Part shown: piece after piece, positions 7,260 through 15,567 of the stretch
Position numbering within the stretch: position 1 is the stretch's first letter
How the letters are laid out: every line of letters starts with the position of its first letter
Assembly (NCBI GenBank): GCA_030684575.1
Contig: JAUXVD010000003.1
Coordinates: 1 to 64,000, forward strand
Reading direction: 5' to 3'
From: Nitrospirota bacterium
GTDB lineage: Bacteria; Nitrospirota; Nitrospiria; Nitrospirales; Nitrospiraceae
Length of the DNA: 64,000 nt
Program-made: the position numbers and the translations under genes
Notes under the pieces: generated by a model
The model's database searches: none
Told to the model about the DNA's origin: nothing
Seen by the model: only the letters and a program-made list of their open reading frames with translations

Positions 7260-8507
7260 ATGTCGTTCGAGAAAATCAAAGCCCTTCGGGAACAGCGCGC
7301 CAAACTCGTCGCCGATGCGCAGGCGATTCTCAAGCACGAGAAGATGAGCAAGGAGGACGAGGCCAAGTTCGATACCATGATGGCCGATTCTGACGCCATC
7401 AAGGCGGAGTTGGACCGGCACGAACGGGCATCGAGCGCCGAGCAGGACCTCAGCCGCCGCATCGAACAACGAGCCGGACGAGAGCATGTCTCGCCGGACC
7501 AGGCCGAGGACGACACGAAAAAGAACAATGCCGCGTACTTGAACTATGTGCGCTTCGGCATTGCCGGGCTGAGCGACGACGATCGCGCCCGCATGTCCGC
7601 TCGCTATGTGGGCGATCCGCGCATGGGCGGTGGACTGAACATTCGTGCGGCCCAGGGAGTGGGGACCGGTGCAGGCGGAGGCTACTCGGTACCCGACGAA
7701 GCGATGCGCCCCATCGTGGAAGCCATGAAGGCGTTCGGCGGGATGCGCGCCGTGTCGACCGTTGTGCCCACGACCAGCGGTGCCGATCTTCCGATCCCCA
7801 CGGATAACGACACGGCCGTCGCCGGCGAGATCATTAACGAAAACACGGTGCACAACGATGGGGATATCACCTTCGGCCAGGTGGTCCTGCAGAGCTTCCT
7901 CTACAGCTCCAAAATCGTCAAGGTCTCGCGGCAATTGCTGCAAGACAGCTCCGTCGATCTGAACGTCTACATCGGCCGCAAGCTCGGCCAGCGCATCGGG
8001 CGTATTCAGAATACGCACTTCACCACGGGTGACGGGTCTGCGAAGCCGCGTGGCGTCGTCACCGCCTCGACCCTTGGCAAGACCGCAGCCGGAGCCGCCG
8101 CGATCACCTACGACGAAATGGTCGATCTCCTGCACAGCGTCGATCCGTCCTACCAGGACGGCGGGCGCTACATGCTGAACTTCACCACACTCGGTCTCGT
8201 GCGTAAGCTCAAAGACTCATCCAATATGCCCGTATGGGCTCCGATGGCGAACGGGATGCCGGACACGATCCTGGGACGTCCCTACATCATCAACCAAGAC
8301 ATGCCAGCGGCCACGACCGGCCTCAAGAGCGTGCTCTTTGGAGATTTCTCGAACTATCACATTCGCGATGCAGGGAACGTGATCCTGCTTCGCCTGGAAG
8401 AGCGCTACGCCGACGCCCTGCAGGTTGGGTTCTTGGCCTTCTTGCGGTCGGACGGTGATCTGGTGGATGCGGGGACCAACCCGGTCAAGCATCTAATCCA
8501 GGCCTAA
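7260..8507 (+). CDS. Major capsid protein (HK97 fold)
   Basis: 415 residues. The first 110 or so are charged and helical (LREQRAKLVADAQAIL...), the delta/scaffold domain usually removed by the protease; the remainder has the HK97 capsid pattern GYSVPDEAMRPIVEAM, VPTTSGADLPIPTDND, DSSVDLNVYIGRKLGQRIGRIQNTHFTTGDGS. AAGGAGGA precedes the ATG. Forms the icosahedral shell. Confidence 0.95.
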   Translation: MSFEKIKALREQRAKLVADAQAILKHEKMSKEDEAKFDTMMADSDAIKAELDRHERASSAEQDLSRRIEQRAGREHVSPDQAEDDTKKNNAAYLNYVRFGIAGLSDDDRARMSARYVGDPRMGGGLNIRAAQGVGTGAGGGYSVPDEAMRPIVEAMKAFGGMRAVSTVVPTTSGADLPIPTDNDTAVAGEIINENTVHNDGDITFGQVVLQSFLYSSKIVKVSRQLLQDSSVDLNVYIGRKLGQRIGRIQNTHFTTGDGSAKPRGVVTASTLGKTAAGAAAITYDEMVDLLHSVDPSYQDGGRYMLNFTTLGLVRKLKDSSNMPVWAPMANGMPDTILGRPYIINQDMPAATTGLKSVLFGDFSNYHIRDAGNVILLRLEERYADALQVGFLAFLRSDGDLVDAGTNPVKHLIQA

Positions 8508-8541
8508 GCCTGACGACGTGAAGACGGCATCCTGATCACGC

Positions 8542-8567
8542 GCTGACCCCTCTTCGGAGGTGCCAGC
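8542..8567 (+). terminator. Hairpin after the capsid gene
   Basis: A stem with a TTCG tetraloop (CCTC-TTCG-GAGG) extended by GCTG/CAGC and two mismatches. It has no T-run, so it may act as an mRNA stabiliser or partial terminator for the heavily expressed capsid gene rather than a full stop. Confidence 0.4.
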
Positions 8568-8599
8568 GACAGGATCAATCTCGGAGATGAGGAGGCACT

Positions 8600-9043
8600 A
8601 TGGGACCGATCGGCAATCTACTCGAAGAAACGAAAATCACCAAACTCAATGACGCCACCGCCGCCGGGACGAGCGCCATTAACTCTGGCATCGTCGATAT
8701 GTCGGGCTATGACGGCGTGGTGTTTCTGACCTCGACCGGTACGGTCCTGGCAACGGGGACCGCGACCATCAAGGCCCAGCAGGGAGCCGTCTCGAATATG
8801 GCGGACGCGGCGGATCTCATCGGCACCAGCCAGGCCTTCATCGATACCGATGACAATAGATCTGTGGCGATCGACATCAAGCGCCCGAACGAACGCTACG
8901 TGCGCTGCGTGATTACACGGGCGGTCGCGAACAGCGACTGGGGCCCAATATGGGCGTTGCAGTATCGGGCCCGCAAGGTGCCGGTGGCGCAAGGACTCGA
9001 TAAATACGAATCGCACACCAACCCGATTGAGGGCACGGCCTAA
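8600..9043 (+). CDS. Head-region structural protein (possible decoration protein)
   Basis: 147 residues, with a Thr/Ala/Gly-rich beta pattern (VDMSGYDGVVFLTSTGTVLATGTATIKAQQG). Proteins of this kind occur after the capsid gene in several siphoviruses and are probably small head decoration or stabilising proteins. No catalytic motif. GAGGAGG before the ATG and the position give support; the exact function is inferred. Confidence 0.65.
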   Translation: MGPIGNLLEETKITKLNDATAAGTSAINSGIVDMSGYDGVVFLTSTGTVLATGTATIKAQQGAVSNMADAADLIGTSQAFIDTDDNRSVAIDIKRPNERYVRCVITRAVANSDWGPIWALQYRARKVPVAQGLDKYESHTNPIEGTA

Positions 9044-9045
9044 CC

Positions 9046-9252
9046 ATGGTCCAGGATTCGCTCGTCACTATCCGGTTCAGCACCTCGCGGGCCACGCTCT
9101 GCGGGGTACATCTCAGTGGTGTGGAGTATGCCGTCTCGCGGGAGTTCGCGAAGCAAGTCGTCGAAGGTGAGGGGGTCGCGGCCTACGTCAATCCAGAGCC
9201 TGAGATGCTTCCTGGCAGCGTCCAGGTGCATGTGTCGAAACGGAAACGATAG
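9046..9252 (+). CDS. Small prophage protein of the joining region
   Basis: 68 residues, two bases after the preceding stop and three before the next start, so it is in the same translational chain. It reads MVQDSLVTIRFSTSRATLCG and has no signal peptide or motif I can assign. Size and position are compatible with a small head or connector accessory protein. Confidence 0.6.
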   Translation: MVQDSLVTIRFSTSRATLCGVHLSGVEYAVSREFAKQVVEGEGVAAYVNPEPEMLPGSVQVHVSKRKR

Positions 9253-9255
9253 CCC

Positions 9256-9840
9256 ATGCCTATCACCACCGTCCCAGCCTGCAAAGCCTTTCGCAGCATC
9301 GATCCTGAGAACCAGGAGCACGATGCCGAGCTGGCGCGCCTGATTACGGCCGTGCAGGAATGGCTGGAGCGGGAATGTCAGCGCAAGTTCGAGCAGGCGA
9401 CGGTGACGGAGTACTACAGCGGCTGTCACTGGCGCGAGCTGATCATGGTCGCGCGTCCGCCGATCGCGAGCATCGCGAATCTCTGGGACGACCTGCTCAG
9501 GGTCTACGCCACACCGATTCCCGTCACATCCTATGTGGTCCCGGCTGTGGATTCCGAGGAGAGCAAGGCAGGGATTGTGCGGCTGGATCGTCTGCGATTT
9601 CAGGATGGCATCCAGAACATCAAGATCACCTACTCTGGCGGCTTCGCCACGATCCCCACGGATCTGGAGCAAGCCGCCATCGAAATGGTCTGGGCGGCGC
9701 GCGAGAAGGGCCTGAACAACCTGGTGGGGGTTCGTTCGCGCTCTGTGGCCGATGGGAATGTGCAGTACATGAATCTCGCCTGGGAGAGTTTGGCGGACGG
9801 CATCCTGGCGAACTACCGCCTGCATCTGGGGGTAGCCTGA
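9256..9840 (+). CDS. Head-tail connector protein (gp6-like)
   Basis: 194 residues. The N-terminal helical part (ELARLITAVQEWLERECQRKFEQATVTEYYSG) and the later KITYSGGFATIPTDLEQAAIEMVWAAREKG segment are the hallmarks of phage gp6-like connectors, which form a ring under the portal. The stop overlaps the next ATG (TGATG). Normal size for the family. Confidence 0.85.
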   Translation: MPITTVPACKAFRSIDPENQEHDAELARLITAVQEWLERECQRKFEQATVTEYYSGCHWRELIMVARPPIASIANLWDDLLRVYATPIPVTSYVVPAVDSEESKAGIVRLDRLRFQDGIQNIKITYSGGFATIPTDLEQAAIEMVWAAREKGLNNLVGVRSRSVADGNVQYMNLAWESLADGILANYRLHLGVA

Positions 9841-10238
9841 TGGCGATCGTGCGGATGAAGGTCAACGGCGCGGGACTCCTCAACTACGCCAAGGCCGGGA
9901 AAGACGCCGTGCAGGACATCAAGAAGGCGATGCGCCGCGTGTTGAACGTGGGCCGCAAAGAGGCCCGGCAGCAGATCACCGCGCAGTTCACTCGGCGCAC
10001 GGGGTTTCTGCAGCGGCAATCCCGCAAGATGCAGACGAAGGTGAGCGTGAAGGCCGCCGAGATCAAGGGGCAGATTACGCCGCTTCCGAGACTGCTGAAC
10101 ATCTTTGAGCATGGGGCCACGCTGGCGCATGGGCGCGGCATCCTGAAGCCTCGCCCGGTGATCGCCCCGGCCGGACAATCCATGGAAGCCATGGCCGAAG
10201 GTGAATTCGGCAAAGTCCTGCAGCAGGTGGGCCGATGA
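9840..10238 (+). CDS. Head-tail joining / HK97 gp10-like protein
   Basis: 132 residues from the ATG that overlaps the previous stop. Strongly basic N-terminal half (KKAMRRVLNVGRKEARQQITAQFTRRTGFLQRQ) and a closing ILKPRPVIAPAGQSMEAMAEGEF segment resemble gp10-type tail completion proteins; LKPRPVIAPA is a common mark of that family. It overlaps the following gene by four bases. Confidence 0.75.
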   Translation: MAIVRMKVNGAGLLNYAKAGKDAVQDIKKAMRRVLNVGRKEARQQITAQFTRRTGFLQRQSRKMQTKVSVKAAEIKGQITPLPRLLNIFEHGATLAHGRGILKPRPVIAPAGQSMEAMAEGEFGKVLQQVGR

Positions 10239-10684
10239 GCGCACCAGCGGTGAGCACGCGAACGATCCTGCGCGACACCGCGATGCAGCAATTGGCGGTG
10301 CGCAAGGGCCAGGCGAGCGTGCGCGTGAAATCGTTTGCCGTGAGCCCACGCTTTCTCACCGAACAAGAGACGAAGCAGGCGAATACCTATTGTGTCGTGG
10401 TCACGGATGAGCAGATGCAGGGATTCACGCAGGCGAAGCGGGATGCGAGCCTGACGCTGAAGCTCGTGCTCTACGCCTACGACACGGCGGATCCACGCGC
10501 GGTGCTGGACGCCATGATCGAAGATGCGCACGACATTGTCATGGGTCTCGCCAGTCATCCGGATCTGCAGGGTCTCGTGTGGAATATCAAGCCGGACAGT
10601 ATCACGACCGACGAGGCGACCACGGCCGCCGGGCCGTGGGCACAAGCCCTCTGCCAATGGACCGTGCAACACAGCCGCGCCTAA
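10235..10684 (+). CDS. Tail terminator/completion protein
   Basis: 149 residues in the position where siphoviruses carry the tail terminator, between the gp10-like joining protein and the tail tube. The sequence (CVVVTDEQMQGFTQAKRDASLTLKLVLYAYDTADPRAVLDAMIEDA) has the alternating beta-helix character of such ring proteins. The family call is inferred from order and size more than from a motif. Confidence 0.6.
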   Translation: MSAPAVSTRTILRDTAMQQLAVRKGQASVRVKSFAVSPRFLTEQETKQANTYCVVVTDEQMQGFTQAKRDASLTLKLVLYAYDTADPRAVLDAMIEDAHDIVMGLASHPDLQGLVWNIKPDSITTDEATTAAGPWAQALCQWTVQHSRA

Positions 10685-10705
10685 CGACGAACAAGGAGGA
10701 CCGCA

Positions 10706-11134
10706 ATGGCCACGCAAGCAATTTCAGGATACGGCACCCTACTCAAGCGCGGAGACGGTGGCGCCCCGGAGACGTTCACGACGGTGGGCGAAGTCCGCTC
10801 CATCAGCGGTCCCTCCATGGAGACCGACGAGGCCGATGTCACCACGCACAGCTCGGCCGCTGCCGGCGCGTTCAAGGAATACATCTTGACCCTCATCGAC
10901 GCCGGGTCGGTGGAGTTTGAAACGAACTATGTGCCCAGCGATCCGACCCATATCGGACTGCGGCAAGACTTCCTCGCGCGCACCAAGCGCAACTGGCAGA
11001 TCGTGCTGCCTGGCGCGATTCAGACCATCAGTTTTGCGGGCTACGTGAAGTCCGCGCCGTTCGAATTTCCGACGGACGATGCGATCACGCAGAAGATCAG
11101 CATTCGCTGCACCGGTGCGCCGACGTTCAGCTAA
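10706..11134 (+). CDS. Major tail tube protein
   Basis: 142 residues starting after AAGGAGG. It has the tail-tube pattern of a short conserved entry (GYGTLLKRGDGGAPETFTTVGEV), then DEADVTTHSSAAAGAFKEYI and VPSDPTHIGLRQDF, with beta strands throughout. Many copies form the tube of the flexible tail. Its order before the G/GT chaperone and tape measure genes fits precisely. Confidence 0.85.
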   Translation: MATQAISGYGTLLKRGDGGAPETFTTVGEVRSISGPSMETDEADVTTHSSAAAGAFKEYILTLIDAGSVEFETNYVPSDPTHIGLRQDFLARTKRNWQIVLPGAIQTISFAGYVKSAPFEFPTDDAITQKISIRCTGAPTFS

Positions 11135-11176
11135 CGACGATATGTGACGACGTTCGACCGATTATAAGGAGGCTCT

Positions 11177-11554
11177 ATGGCACGCACGACGATCCCCGCT
11201 GCATCGATCATCACCCCGCTCGGGCCTTATCCCACGTTGCCGGTGTCCGCCTTGGCGCTGGACCTCGCCTGGCAAGCCGCCGATGCGTCGAACTTGAACC
11301 AGTTCGCGCTCGGGACCGGCAAATACATCGTGCTGGCCCGCAATGTTCATGCGACGACGCCCTTCACCGTCACGTTGACCAGCTCTGCCGATGCCCGGAA
11401 GCGCAGTGGCGACATCACGACCTATTCCATCGCGGCCGGCAAGCAGATCGCCTTCTTGCTCGACCAGCAAGAAGGATGGATTCAGAGCGACGGCATGTTC
11501 TATCTGACCGGCAGCGATGCCAACATTCAGTTCTGCATCATTCGACTGACCTAG
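11177..11554 (+). CDS. Probable tail structural protein, unknown family
   Basis: 125 residues after a good ribosome site (AAGGAGG). Beta-rich, with Thr/Ala/Ser (FTVTLTSSADARKRSGDITTYSI). It sits between tail tube and chaperone genes, where some phages have an extra tube or decoration protein. It lacks a signal peptide and cysteine motif. Function is not determined. Confidence 0.6.
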   Translation: MARTTIPAASIITPLGPYPTLPVSALALDLAWQAADASNLNQFALGTGKYIVLARNVHATTPFTVTLTSSADARKRSGDITTYSIAAGKQIAFLLDQQEGWIQSDGMFYLTGSDANIQFCIIRLT

Positions 11555-11568
11555 CACAGCGTCCGAGA

Positions 11569-11593
11569 TCCTGGCGCGCCGCGCGCGCCAGGA
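11569..11593 (+). other. Perfect 11-bp stem hairpin before the tail chaperone gene
   Basis: TCCTGGCGCGC and its exact complement flank a three-base loop, giving a very stable RNA hairpin 20 bases upstream of the chaperone start. There is no T-run. It could limit transcription or protect the 3' end of the tail tube message. Confidence 0.55.
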
Positions 11594-11613
11594 GCAGGGC
11601 ACGGAAAGGGACC

Positions 11614-12009
11614 ATGGAGTTTCTCTCAAAAGACGACATTCTCAACGCCGACGACATCCTGACGGAAACCGTGTCGGTGCCAGAATGGAAGGGGCACGTC
11701 ATCGTCTGCGGGCTCACGGGCGCCGCGAAGGACGCCTACGACAAGTCGATCATCGAGATCAAGGGGAACAAGCGCACGGTGAACCTGGACCATCTCCGGG
11801 CCAAGCTGTTGGTGCGCACCCTGGTCACGGCCGATCGGCAACCGATCTTCACGGAGTCCGACATCATCAAGTTAGGCACCAAGAGCGCGGCGGTGCTCGA
11901 CCGGCTCTGTGCCATTGCGCAGCGGCTGTCCGGGATGCGGGCGGAGGATGCCGACGAACTAAAAAAAACTTCCGAGACGACCCCGACCGACGCTTCCGCT
12001 TCCGTCTAG
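11614..12009 (+). CDS. Tail assembly chaperone, short form (gpG-like)
   Basis: 131 residues starting MEFLSKDDIL. In lambda-type phages gpG and its frameshifted product gpG-T bind the tape measure protein during tail assembly. Here the short form ends with ELKKTSETTPTDASASV shortly after a run of eight A that supplies the slip site. The ATG follows GGAAAGG. Size and order fit the family. Confidence 0.85.
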   Translation: MEFLSKDDILNADDILTETVSVPEWKGHVIVCGLTGAAKDAYDKSIIEIKGNKRTVNLDHLRAKLLVRTLVTADRQPIFTESDIIKLGTKSAAVLDRLCAIAQRLSGMRAEDADELKKTSETTPTDASASV

Positions 12010-12326
12010 CGCTGGCGTTGGGCTATGCCGATCCGGACCGTCTCGCACAGCAGTTGAGCGCCAGGAAGCTACGCGAGTGGCAGGCCTATGCCGAGTTGGA
12101 GCCCTTCGGCCCACCGGCAGGATTTTGGCGGGCCGGGTTGATCGCCAGCGTCGTGGCGAACGTGAACCGGACCAAGAAGAGTCAGCAGGCCTTCAGCGCC
12201 GAGGATTTTATGCCGCGCACCATGGTGACAGAGGCGGAGAAGGATGATGCGCCGGACGTGGGCGCCTCCGTGCTCCGGGCGTTTCAGGATCTCGCCACGC
12301 TGCAGCAGTCGAAGGGCCGTTCATGA
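11614..12326 (+). CDS. Tail assembly chaperone, frameshifted long form (gpGT-like)
   Basis: Read as G to codon AAA at 11965-11967, then shifting back one base to AAC TTC CGA. The extension has the typical T-domain sequence LALGYADPDRLAQQLSARKL, REWQAYAELEPFGPP and a closing DFMPRTM, giving 237 residues in total. The T part contacts the tail tube subunit in lambda. The end overlaps the tape measure ATG by four bases. Confidence 0.82.
11961..11968 (+). promoter_or_regulatory. Programmed -1 ribosomal frameshift site
   Basis: In the G frame the codons are CTA AAA AAA ACT, so a phased A-AAA-AAA slip site is present in an eight-A run. A step back of one base continues into a frame ending at 12326 that encodes the conserved T domain. 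In-frame phasing, the following domain and gene order together make this a programmed shift. Confidence 0.85.
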
Positions 12327-14764
12327 GCAAGCTCGTCCTCGAACTCATCGCCGACACGAACAATCTGATCAAGAATCTTGATCGCGCGCAGGCGTCCGTC
12401 GACAAGTTCGTCGACAGTTCCGCTACGGCCGGCCAATCGCTCGGGGGCGGCGTGAATCGTGCGCTCGATGCCTTTACGGACCTGGCCAAGGGCGGCGCGG
12501 CGGCCGCCGGGGTCTTGGCGGGTGGATTTGTCGCCGCGGCTACGGCCGCGGTGCTCATGACGACCAGCGCCGGACAGCAGATCGAAGCGATCGACCAGTT
12601 GAGCCAGAAGACCGGCATTGCGCTGCAGAGCCTCCAGCAATGGTCCGTCATCATGGCCGAAAACAGCTTCCAGGCCGAGACTCTCTCTGGAGGTATGCGC
12701 ACGCTGTCGAAACAGATGATCGAGGCGCGCAATCCGGCGAGCCAAGCCGCGACCACGTTCGACGAGCTCGGCATCTCGATCACGGCACTGGGGTCGACAG
12801 AATCGACCATCCGGGCCGTCGCCGATAAGTTCAAGGATTTGCCTGACGGAGCCGACAAAGCGCGGCTGGCGGTCACACTCTTCGGGAAAGCCGGGCTCGA
12901 CATGATTCCGATGCTGAATCGTGGCGCGGCCGCGTTCGATGCCTCGCGTGCCGCCTCTGAACGGTTCGGCGTGGTGCTGTCCACACAACAAGTCTCCGCC
13001 CTCACGGCCGTGGACGACGCCTCAGATCGTCTTGGTGTGTCGCTCCAGGGACTCAAGCTGCAACTGTCGGCCACGTTTGCGTCTTCCGTGGAGGCGGCCA
13101 TTAACGCCACCACCGAGTCGATTGCCAGAATGACCAATTCGCTGGTCACGTCGAGATCTGCGGTGAGTGACTTCTTTGAGGAATTCAAGAAGAACCATCC
13201 GCTCATCTCCTCAGCTCTGCTGGGTCCTGTTGCGGGGCGTGCGGCTCCCACGCCGCTCTTCCCCCCAGCCGTCACAGGCCCACAGCAGGATACCCACGTC
13301 GCAGACTTCGCCCTTTCCAGCGGGCAGCAGCAGGAAGCGCTCGGCCTCAAGATCCGCGATCAGCTCATCGCCAAATACAAGCTGCTGCAGAGCGAAGGCC
13401 ATGCCCAGGAGGCGCTCGGCAAGATCACGACGACCATCTTTCAGCGCGAGACCGCGGAACGCAACGCCAACTTCGCCATGATGGTCGAAGAAGAAGATCG
13501 AGTCCGGATGCTGAACTTGGAGCTCTCGAAGCCTCCGGATAGCGGCCCCTTCGTCGAGGCTATCAAACATAAAGAGGCCGCGCTCCAGAACCTCCTCACC
13601 ATCATGCCGGAACTCACGCGAGACCAAGCGATCCTGCAGACGATGGAGCAGGATGCCGCAGGCCTCGCGATCGTGCAGGCCGGCACGGAGTCCTGGTTGC
13701 ACCGGAACGACGCACTGGACATCGCCGTGCAGGATACGCAATCCCTCGACGCCGCGCAGCATGCGCTCTTCCAGAGCGAAGCGGGCTTGATTGGAGCCTC
13801 CGATGCTGCCAGGCAACAACGCTTCGCGCTGATCGACGCAGAAGCCGAACGAGAGCGAGTCCGTATTGACGAGACAATCTTCAACGAACAGCGCAAAGCG
13901 CAGGCGTTGCAGAGCTTGGACACCGATACCGACACCAAGCGCCGCCAGGCCGTGCAGGCCTTTCCCTCGTTCTTCGAATCGCAAATGCAAGCCATCGTAG
14001 CCTCCAACGCCTTCAGTATGGGCTCCATGGTCTCGACCTGGACCGGTGGCATCGCCCAGATGGCCGTTCATGGCGGCAACCTGCAGGCGGTCTGGGAGCA
14101 AACCCAGGTCGCGCTCGTGCAGGCGGCGTTGAATGCCGGGGTCCAGCAGGTGGCGCAAGCGGCACTCTCAGCCTCGGTGGAGATGGGCATTGTGTCTGCT
14201 GGCGAGGCGGCGAAGCTCGGACTCAAGACGGCGACGAATACGGCCGTGGTGGCGAGCGATGCAGCGGCGGCTGGGGCCAGTGTCGCCATCTGGACCGGTG
14301 CCTCAGCGGCCATACTCGGTGCCTATGCCTCGGTGGCGGCAGGATTTACGGCGATATCGGGCGCGCTTGTGACTGCGCTCACGGCCGTTGGCACATTCGT
14401 CATGGGTGTCTTGAGCGCGATCGCTGAAGCCTTGACCGCCACGGTGTTCGGTATTCCCTATGCCGGGGCCATCCTCGTTGGCGTGGCTGCCATCGCGGTC
14501 GCCTTAGCGGCCACCGGCAATCTTGGATTTAAGGAAGGCGGCATCGGCAATTTCGGCAGCGGGACGCCAGCGACCCTGCATGGGCAGGAAGCCATCATTC
14601 CGCTCAATGGCCGCGGCGCGGCCTTTATGCAACAGGCGTTCGGATCGGGCGGGGGCTCTTCGCAGCGCATTGAAGTGCCCGTGTATCTGAATGGGCGTGA
14701 GATTGCCCGCGCGACGGCCCGGCACATGCCGTCTGCTTGGCGCTCCGAAGGGGCCCCGGCATGA
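12323..14764 (+). CDS. Tail tape measure protein
   Basis: 813 residues, directly after the chaperone pair. The first ~60 residues and much of the middle are helical with heptads (VDKFVDSSATAGQS, NFAMMVEEEDRVRMLNLEL). Hydrophobic stretches lie near residues 50-80 and in the last quarter (AAAGASVAIWTGASAAILGAYASVAAG; GIPYAGAILVGVAAIAVAL), as expected for a protein that sets tail length and may insert in the membrane at DNA entry. The C-terminus has GSGTPATLHGQEAIIPL, common in lambda-type tape measures. Confidence 0.93.
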   Translation: MSKLVLELIADTNNLIKNLDRAQASVDKFVDSSATAGQSLGGGVNRALDAFTDLAKGGAAAAGVLAGGFVAAATAAVLMTTSAGQQIEAIDQLSQKTGIALQSLQQWSVIMAENSFQAETLSGGMRTLSKQMIEARNPASQAATTFDELGISITALGSTESTIRAVADKFKDLPDGADKARLAVTLFGKAGLDMIPMLNRGAAAFDASRAASERFGVVLSTQQVSALTAVDDASDRLGVSLQGLKLQLSATFASSVEAAINATTESIARMTNSLVTSRSAVSDFFEEFKKNHPLISSALLGPVAGRAAPTPLFPPAVTGPQQDTHVADFALSSGQQQEALGLKIRDQLIAKYKLLQSEGHAQEALGKITTTIFQRETAERNANFAMMVEEEDRVRMLNLELSKPPDSGPFVEAIKHKEAALQNLLTIMPELTRDQAILQTMEQDAAGLAIVQAGTESWLHRNDALDIAVQDTQSLDAAQHALFQSEAGLIGASDAARQQRFALIDAEAERERVRIDETIFNEQRKAQALQSLDTDTDTKRRQAVQAFPSFFESQMQAIVASNAFSMGSMVSTWTGGIAQMAVHGGNLQAVWEQTQVALVQAALNAGVQQVAQAALSASVEMGIVSAGEAAKLGLKTATNTAVVASDAAAAGASVAIWTGASAAILGAYASVAAGFTAISGALVTALTAVGTFVMGVLSAIAEALTATVFGIPYAGAILVGVAAIAVALAATGNLGFKEGGIGNFGSGTPATLHGQEAIIPLNGRGAAFMQQAFGSGGGSSQRIEVPVYLNGREIARATARHMPSAWRSEGAPA

Positions 14765-15096
14765 TCAAAGCGCGGGTGAAAGAAACCAGTACGACGACAG
14801 GGACGGGGACGCTGAATCTTGCGGGGCCCGTCGCCGGGTTCCGATCGTTCGTGAATGCGTTCGGTACCGCCCAACCCTGCTACTACGTGATCATCGATGG
14901 GACGGCCTGGGAAGTGGGGATCGGGCTGATCACGAGCGGGTCGCCGGACACCTTGGAGCGCACCACAGTACTCGATTCCAGTGCCGCAGGGGCGAAGCTC
15001 TCGCTCGGGTCTGGCGTGAAATCGGTCTTTAATGATGCCCCGGCACAGATCTATCTGGAAGCGCTCGCGACTGCGCTGCTCTTTGGAGGGAAATAA
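14761..15096 (+). CDS. Tail tip protein of a common phage family
   Basis: 111 residues from the ATG overlapping the tape measure stop. It begins MIKARVKETSTTTGTGTLNL, a motif found in many phage proteins, often repeated or fused in tail fibre genes, with the later GTAWEVGIGLIT and TVLDSS segments. Probably a beta-sandwich of the distal tail. Function at molecular level is unknown. Confidence 0.7.
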   Translation: MIKARVKETSTTTGTGTLNLAGPVAGFRSFVNAFGTAQPCYYVIIDGTAWEVGIGLITSGSPDTLERTTVLDSSAAGAKLSLGSGVKSVFNDAPAQIYLEALATALLFGGK

Positions 15097-15099
15097 ATC

Positions 15100-15558
15100 A
15101 TGGGTGTCAAAATGGTGCGGTCTGGAGATGTGGCGCTCGATGCCGTATCGGATCTGATTCTCCTGTATGGATTCATCGCGACCGATGGCAACGTCACGCA
15201 TCTGCGTGCGCCGTTTTCCACGTCTGGCTATCAAGTCACGGCCGGCAAGACGTTATATGTCGCGCGTGTGAAAGTGCTGGGGACTGGCGCGTCGGGCTGG
15301 TGGAAGTTCGGCTATGCCGACAACGATGTCGGGCTCAATACGGCCACCGCGCGCACGAATGGCGTGATGGCGTTAGGGCTCGACGATACCGGCTCGAACG
15401 GGGCGCTGCTGTTGGAATCGAATCTGGCGACCGTGGCCAATCCCGCGCCGCAGGACAATCTGCTCTGGAAGCTCTCGATTGCACAGAAGTTCCCGTTTAT
15501 TCGGCGCGTGGGCGCGACGCCCAATCAGACAATCATGGTCTGGGCCTTTGAGTTGTAG
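15100..15558 (+). CDS. Probable distal tail protein, unknown family
   Basis: 152 residues three bases after the preceding stop. Beta-rich, with a Gly/Ala/Thr/Asn pattern (GWWKFGYADNDVGLNTATARTNG). Located between tail tip proteins, it is presumably structural. No signal peptide or catalytic motif seen. Confidence 0.6.
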   Translation: MGVKMVRSGDVALDAVSDLILLYGFIATDGNVTHLRAPFSTSGYQVTAGKTLYVARVKVLGTGASGWWKFGYADNDVGLNTATARTNGVMALGLDDTGSNGALLLESNLATVANPAPQDNLLWKLSIAQKFPFIRRVGATPNQTIMVWAFEL

Positions 15559-15567
15559 GAGGGTCGT

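Noticed and set aside
12208-13350. 380-codon minus-strand frame opposite the tape measure gene
   Set aside because: Ser/Ala-rich product typical of antisense frames in GC-rich genes, no motif.
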